In this document: positions 59,061-64,000 of the stretch, piece by piece
Layout: the number at the start of each line of letters is the position of its first letter
How positions within the stretch are numbered: the first letter of the stretch is position 1
Origin: Plectrocnemia conspersa
Lineage: Eukaryota; Arthropoda; Insecta; Trichoptera; Polycentropodidae
Assembly: GCA_009617715.1 (NCBI GenBank)
Contig: VTFK01000051.1
Coordinates: 501,001-565,000 of the forward strand
Reading direction: 5' to 3'
DNA length: 64,000 bases
Notes under the pieces: generated by a model
What the model was told of the DNA's origin: nothing
The model's input: only the letters and a program-made list of their open reading frames with translations
Database searches by the model: none
Program-made: the position numbers and the translations under genes

Positions 59061-59135
59061 CTGAAAGATAATCCGGAGCATCTTTAAAACACAAATTCAT
59101 CTTTCTCTTAGTTTCACTTCATTTGATAGTATTTA

Positions 59136-59995
59136 CAGGCGGCCCTCGACTTTCGCACATAATTGGTTCCTGCAAATGTGTGCGAATGTTGAATGTTCGA
59201 AAGTCGAGGGAAGTAAAAAAAATTGAAATTGTGTGTATTTTAAAATATTTATTTATCAAGTAAATATAATATGTTTAAGAGGCGTTTAAGAGACACTTAT
59301 AAGTGGGGTTTGCGGGTGTTTCCTTTGAAAAGTTATCAAGAGTAAACTGTTTTCCACTATTCTTTTTCTTTTCTTCATATAGTATTTTATAACATGCTAT
59401 GTTTTTATTGATCGCCCTACGCACTTGAAATATACGTTCTCCATTGGGATCACAATCTTCCATAATATTTAAAAATTTGTCAATGTGCGTGAAGGCTTCA
59501 TTCATATTTTTCATTGTTAAAGAGTTTTCGAAAATAAACCTGTCTCATCTACATTAAATATTTGGCTAGAGGAATATTCTCCATCTTCAATAATTTTGGA
59601 TAATTAGGAAATAAATTCTTTTGCAGCATCTTTATCCGCATCAGCCGATTCTCCAGTAAATTTAATATTATGAAAAGAATACCTCATTTTAAAATTGTAA
59701 AACCAACCGTTACTTGCTTGAAAAACCGTGTTAAAATCTTTTTTTAATCTATCCTTCCAATCTTTGTGCAAACTAAGAGCTTTTGCTTGAATAATTGAAA
59801 TACTCAGAGGGACATATTTTTGATGTTGGTCATCGATCCACGATGACAAAGATTTTCCATTTCATCCATGTTTTTTTTGCTGTGTTTTTTTGGAAACGGA
59901 TATGTTAAAGATTGTGGAAATATTATATTTTTTTTTTAACGTGCGAAATAGCGAATTGTGCGAAAGTCGAACGTTCGAAAGTCGAGGGCCACCTG
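59136..59995 (-). mobile_element. Tigger/pogo-like deletion derivative, copy 2
   Basis: Ends are CAGGCGGCCCTCGACTTTCG and, reversed, CAGGTGGCCCTCGACTTTCG, with TA on both sides (59134-59135 and 59996-59997). The element matches 32089-33067 almost base for base over the shared 0.85 kb, including the same internal deletion. It has lost more of the transposase 5' coding end. Confidence 0.9.
59275..59870 (-). pseudogene. Tigger-like transposase, internally deleted, copy 2
   Basis: The minus strand encodes MDEMENLSSWIDDQHQKYVP and IQAKALSLHKDWK, the CENP-B-type DNA-binding domain ending WFYNFKMRYSFHNIKFTG and ESADADKDAAKEFI. A stop follows, then FNVDET and the tail LNIMEDCDPNGERIFQVRRA with KQFTLDNFSKET at the end. 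The reading is less damaged than in copy 1. The catalytic D2 and D3 blocks are missing, so it could retain DNA binding only. Confidence 0.85.
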
Positions 59996-59997
59996 TA

Positions 59998-61986
59998 AAT
60001 GCTAAAATGACTCTTCATCTATGAGAATTGAAAAAAATTATGGACTAGCATGTTATATTGGTTAATGTTATGTTTGAGTAAGTGGTACTGTTTTCGTCTT
60101 ACAGAATTTCAGCTTTTAGTTCACGATGAGCATTTATGTTTTTGAGCCGTTCAAATAAAAATTTATAATCTGCGTAAACCGTCCGCATGAATTATAACAT
60201 CGAACCGTATCGAAACCGGAAATTATTTTAAGCACACATGTGTTTTTTCTTATTCGTTTGCTCGATCGTCATTATTAAATTCTTTTCAATTCGGAAAGGC
60301 AATCGATACCGAGCGAGAGAGACGCGCTCGGGGACGCCTAATAGAAAAGATTGATGGAAAATATTTTTCTTTCCATTATTTTATTTGCGGAGGGCGCGGT
60401 CGAGCTGAGGTGAGGTCCCCCGCTGGTGTCGAGAGACGCTGCACAGGTAAATTATGGACCTCTCGTTCTTCTCGGCTGCCTCTCCGTCCAGAACTGGTAA
60501 TGGCCTATCAATTAAGTCACCCACGGACCGCGATATCCGATAGGTCTCGGTCGGCGTACTTTTTTCCATTCCACCTCTCTCGCTCTTCGAAAAATCCGCA
60601 TTTCGATAATTGTACGTATGCGTAGAAGATAGATACGTACATATAGCATAATGGGTCTTTTTCTTCCGATTTTCGTGCTCGCGCGGCTATGAAATTATTC
60701 CTGCGGCGGTGCGGAATGACGCCGGGCTGCCCGCAAATTCGGAAATTCGAAAGCTCAAATCGAATTATGTGTGTGCGCATGTGAGCTTCCGCGGAAACTG
60801 CGACAAAGGTGAACGCTCGTTTTCCGAGCAATAACAGAGAATTGTCGATAAAATAAAGACGATTCCGGTAAGATCGTTTGGGGGATCTGCGTGACCCCGT
60901 TTCTTTCGACGTTTATTACAATTGATCTGCGTTCGGTTTTATCATGTCTGTTTTTTCTACTTCTTGTTTTTAACCCCTTTGCCTTTTTTTCGATTTAGTC
61001 CGAGGGCGCACTATCTATTCTCATTTATTATGTAATGGCTATTTTTGAGATAAATATTTAATAAGAGGACCCTGGGATATTTTTAAATGCAATGTTTTTG
61101 TTTTCAATTTGCTTTTAGGGGGTTTACGAGTATATAGTGCGAGTCTCGCGCGCGAGCTTATATTCCGTCTTGATTCACTGTGACAGTGAGATATTTTAGG
61201 ATTAGGGAAGTTTTAACCTCTCCTTCTTCGTTTCTTTATCGGTCCGTCAGTTCTGATTACATAGGACTCTCGAGAATTTATTCCTATCTTGGATATTTTC
61301 TGCTACTTGATATTTCACAACCAACTACGTGTCCAGTCTATCTAATGAGATGCTTTTCGCCGCGTCAGCTGCAATTTATCGGCGCTTCAGGTAGTGAGCG
61401 CCGTTGCTTTTTACTAAAATTTCCCATTAAAAAATATAACTTTTACGCTAAAAATCATTTAGATGTAAGAATAGAATTATATCTAAAACTCGCATACGCA
61501 TCGTCCCGTCGTTTTGCCGAGCGGGGAAAAGTTTCGGACCTGCGGGGAATATCCGACAGGGATAAAGGTCGATCGGCAGATACGGGTACGGCACCCGTGT
61601 GGATAATTAATCGTGTCGCAACGTTTTTTTTTCCACCGTAGGAGAGAGCCGGTCCCCGACATTTTTCCTGCGAAATTCGACGCTCGCTATTTTTGCGGCC
61701 GCGCGCGCATAAGCGTCCACGTGTGAAATTTTCGCGTCGGGAAACTTTTAATTGGATCGCTTTCGCTTTTTTCCCCGGACCCGGGCCCGGCGCGGAATTT
61801 GCCAATTTCGGAGCGGCTCTGCCTCGGAATGTGCGCCAATCTACGTAGACGGTTTCAATTCCGGGCTTTCGATCTCAAAAATTGCCGGCGTGCGGTTACA
61901 TGCGTGGTTACGTCTCGTGATTGATTCTTGAAATCAGTGGGAATATCCTCCTGCCTTTCGCCTTCCACCTTTACCGCTAACTATGC
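59998..61986. other. Long CpG-rich unique block
   Basis: CpG-rich DNA at 60280-60900 and 61130-61985. Frames on both strands are open (60517-60831 minus; 61180-61641 plus against 61455-61805 minus) with no recognisable domains. Small hairpins occur, such as CGGCGCT/AGCGCCG at 61380-61403. Regulatory DNA or an untranslated exon is possible. Confidence 0.35.
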
Positions 61987-61989
61987 CGA

Positions 61990-62080
61990 CGAGGCGAACG
62001 ATGCGTGTGTAAATATTTATTGAATGATATGAATCGGACCAGCTCCTCATAGCTGACATTTAACAGAGGAAAGTATATTA
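61990..62080 (-). mobile_element. LINE 3'-end fragment
   Basis: On the minus strand it reads NVSYEELVRF and then the tail TTTACACACGCATCGTTCG, nearly identical to 33545-33625. This is only the last 25-30 codons and the 3' end. Target duplications were not identified. Confidence 0.75.
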
Positions 62081-62255
62081 ACCAATGCTCACTTCATCTT
62101 GAATTTAATTCTGAGTAGAAATCTCGAACCAGTTAATTTCCACATAAAACTCCACTTACAATAAAGATATTTATGCACTTCGTTGCTGAAATTTGTCAGC
62201 TGCCCATCTCCACAAAAAGTCAGATATATTGGTTAAATAAGAAGAAAATCACTTC

Positions 62256-62340
62256 TTAATCCTTTGAGGAGTATCGCCGTACATGTACGGCTATCGATCT
62301 TTCACTGTTTTGTTGTACTTCAGATTTACATTATAATTAT
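62256..62340. repeat. R4 repeat with TTAA start
   Basis: TTAATCCTTTGAGGAGTATC leads into CGCCGTACATGTACGGC and ATCTTTCACTGTTTT, matching the reverse complement of 33830-33890. Confidence 0.6.
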
Positions 62341-62486
62341 ATAATATGTTTTTTTTTTAATTTTAACCTAAGTCAATGATAAATTATATAGAAAATAATA
62401 TCAAAAAATTAAAAAGTACAAAATAAATTAATATAACAAAAAATATTTTGTATTAATTTTATGAAAAATAGCTGAATAATATAAAT

Positions 62487-62747
62487 TGTGACCGGATTAT
62501 TGCGCACACGAAAAATTCATACAGCGAATATTCCGAACAAGGTGATTGTCAAATATATTTTACTTTTAATTCCGACTGCTTTATATTTTTCTCTATTTTG
62601 AAGTAAAAAAATGTGTAATTATAGGAAATGTAAGTATATTATACTAATTTAAATTTCAAACATGATACAGACATTATTTATCATAATCTTAGATGTTTGA
62701 AATTTTCGCTGTGCGCAATTTTCGTTTGCGCAATAATCACCGAACCA
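62487..62747. mobile_element. 'ATTATTGCGCAA' MITE, copy 2
   Basis: Left GTGACCGGATTATTGCGCAC and reversed right GGTTCGGTGATTATTGCGCA form inverted repeats of about 45 bp, continuing into CAGCGAA-type subterminal units. The interior matches 53222-53492 in reverse orientation. The ends are related to R2 (TTCCGCAATAATCACC), so the short MITE probably derives from a larger R2-type element. Confidence 0.7.
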
Positions 62748-63067
62748 TAATAAATATGTAAAATTAACGAAATTTTATAATAGAAAAGTGTTTAAATAAA
62801 TTATTAAAACATACTAATACAGAAAAATAGTAAAATAAAGCAATAAAATATTGAGAATATTTTTTTTCTATAATTTACTATAAACGCAATATATATATAT
62901 ACATTTACATATAATTTTGATTTTAATAATACAGCAAATTATATTATTTATATTAACACTAAATCGAGCATGATTTTTACCTGCTGAGGTATTTAAATTT
63001 AATAGTTTTATTATAAAAAAAATATTTATACCCGTATTTTTCAACAGTTTTAAAGAAAGTCAACAAT
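62748..63067. other. AT-rich DNA, nothing recognised
   Basis: Highly AT-rich with a short TA run near 62890. No feature was recognised. Confidence 0.55.
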
Positions 63068-63170
63068 TATAATTTCAAAAACGTGTAAAAAATGCATCAA
63101 AGTTGATAAAATAATCAAAATACGTCCGCAAAATAGAACCGCCATGTCAACTTTCAATTGGCCACAGCTG
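63068..63170. mobile_element. Tc1-like right-end fragment, copy C
   Basis: Matches the right 100 bp of copy A, including ATGCATCAAAGTTGATAAA and GAACCGCCATGTCAACTTTC, ending GGCCACAGCTG with TA at 63171. The rest of the element is absent, so it is a deletion remnant. Confidence 0.85.
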
Positions 63171-63172
63171 TA

Positions 63173-64000
63173 TATAACTACTCATTGCCTTATTTGGTGT
63201 TTTTGCAGCATCGTATTTATTAAGCATGTATAATATTGTTTTACAATAATCGATATTATTTTGTAATGTTATACGTGTTTTTTCAACTCAAAAGTGTTAA
63301 TTTTTACATGTACACCAAGTGTACATCACCGCGGCGTGCACTTTTTTTGCATTGTAAAAATTTTTTTAGCATCAGTTCTTCGCCCAATTACTTGAATTGA
63401 GTATCTAAAATAATTCGGTGCAAAAATCTACTATGCTCTCTGAGTCCGCTTTTGCTGAATATCCATATCTCATTTTTTTACTACGACGTATTTCTAAATA
63501 TATGCGTATTCAATGATGAATTCTTATTGCTGTCTAGTGATGACTATTGATTTTTTAATCTATTTAAAACTAAAAATGCGATTTCTCAGTTTAGTTAGTT
63601 TTAGCATAGAACATATTTTTATCACGTAATTTATATTTTTTGTATTTAATGTATGGTTTTGATAATAATATATATTACTCATCCTAACACTTTTACAATT
63701 ATAAGAATCAATGGTTTTTTTTATTAAAATATTTTCCCCATACGCACACTTTTACTCTAAGGCTGTTTCATACATAAATAAATAAAAAAATACATAATTT
63801 AATAAATAAAAACACCTAAATATGTCTCACGTAAGAGCTTATATTAACTTTAAATTAAACATATACAGTAATTAATGTTTATTTTCTGCTTAATTGGTTC
63901 TGATGAATGTCTGTATTGACAAACATCACCGTTTTTACCACCCTTAATTTGTTCGTATAAGTTTGATTGATAAGTGTTTGGTAAACCATCGAGCATTTGA
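63173..64000. other. AT-rich DNA to window end, nothing recognised
   Basis: No coding, RNA or repeat features were recognised apart from a short CACCGCGGCGTGCAC patch near 63328. Confidence 0.55.

Noticed and set aside
61180..61641. 153-codon open frame
   Set aside because: Opposed by an open minus frame in CpG-rich DNA and without known domains.
1..64000. CRISPR array, operon or prokaryotic defence system
   Set aside because: No spaced identical repeats, no clustered bacterial-type genes; the DNA is clearly eukaryotic.

Overview
The window looks like 64 kb of animal, most probably insect, nuclear DNA with no recognisable protein-coding host gene. It is AT-rich with homopolymer runs and microsatellites, and has no operons or ribosome-binding sites. 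Its transposon set (Tc1/mariner, Tigger/pogo, hAT, piggyBac-like, jockey-like LINE) is typical of insects. CpG is not depleted, and CpG-rich unique blocks of 0.3-2 kb alternate with AT-rich stretches. The order of insect cannot be fixed from the sequence. The layout fits the inside of a very large intron or an intergenic desert around a regulated gene. That is inference: no exon was recognised with confidence.

Layout. 1-9 kb: mostly unique DNA with a GC-rich palindromic segment (543), an R1 repeat cluster (2.7-3.5 kb), an R5 repeat (6.4-7.1 kb) and a CpG-rich block with a perfect 15-bp hairpin (7.6-8.6 kb). 9-14.3 kb: a piggyBac-like MITE (9530-9935), R1 again, a 2-kb CpG-rich block, and a complete 710-bp hAT-like element with intact 8-bp duplications carrying an R1 palindrome inside it. 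14.3-23 kb: unique DNA with CpG-rich blocks and one copy of a 450-bp MITE (21283). 23-29 kb: a dead Tc1-like element (23145-24398), unique DNA and a 89-bp piggyBac-type MITE. 32-34 kb: a Tigger deletion derivative, a 5'-truncated LINE with an 18-bp target duplication and a hairpin hAT MITE, nearly back to back. 38-40.6 kb: a second Tc1-like copy split by a Tigger-like insertion. 43.5-46.6 kb: a CpG-rich block with a possible microexon, a Tigger MITE and a LINE remnant. 49-55 kb: a piggyBac-like segment and a cluster of 'TTGCG' MITEs around a hAT transposase remnant. 57-63 kb: R1, R6, a hAT MITE rich in GGAGTC, R5, the second Tigger deletion derivative, more CpG-rich DNA, and end fragments of the LINE, MITE and Tc1 families.

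Every recognised coding remnant is a broken transposase or reverse transcriptase, so nothing here works as a pathway. No new multi-gene system was found. The points that best merit a second look are the transposon architecture (shared internal deletions in two independent families, and nested insertions with datable order), uncharacterised repeat families R1 and R2, a 42-bp in-frame candidate microexon at 44016, a 32-codon membrane micropeptide ORF at 41230, a CTCF-like site at 41622 and a few perfect hairpins inside CpG-rich unique DNA.
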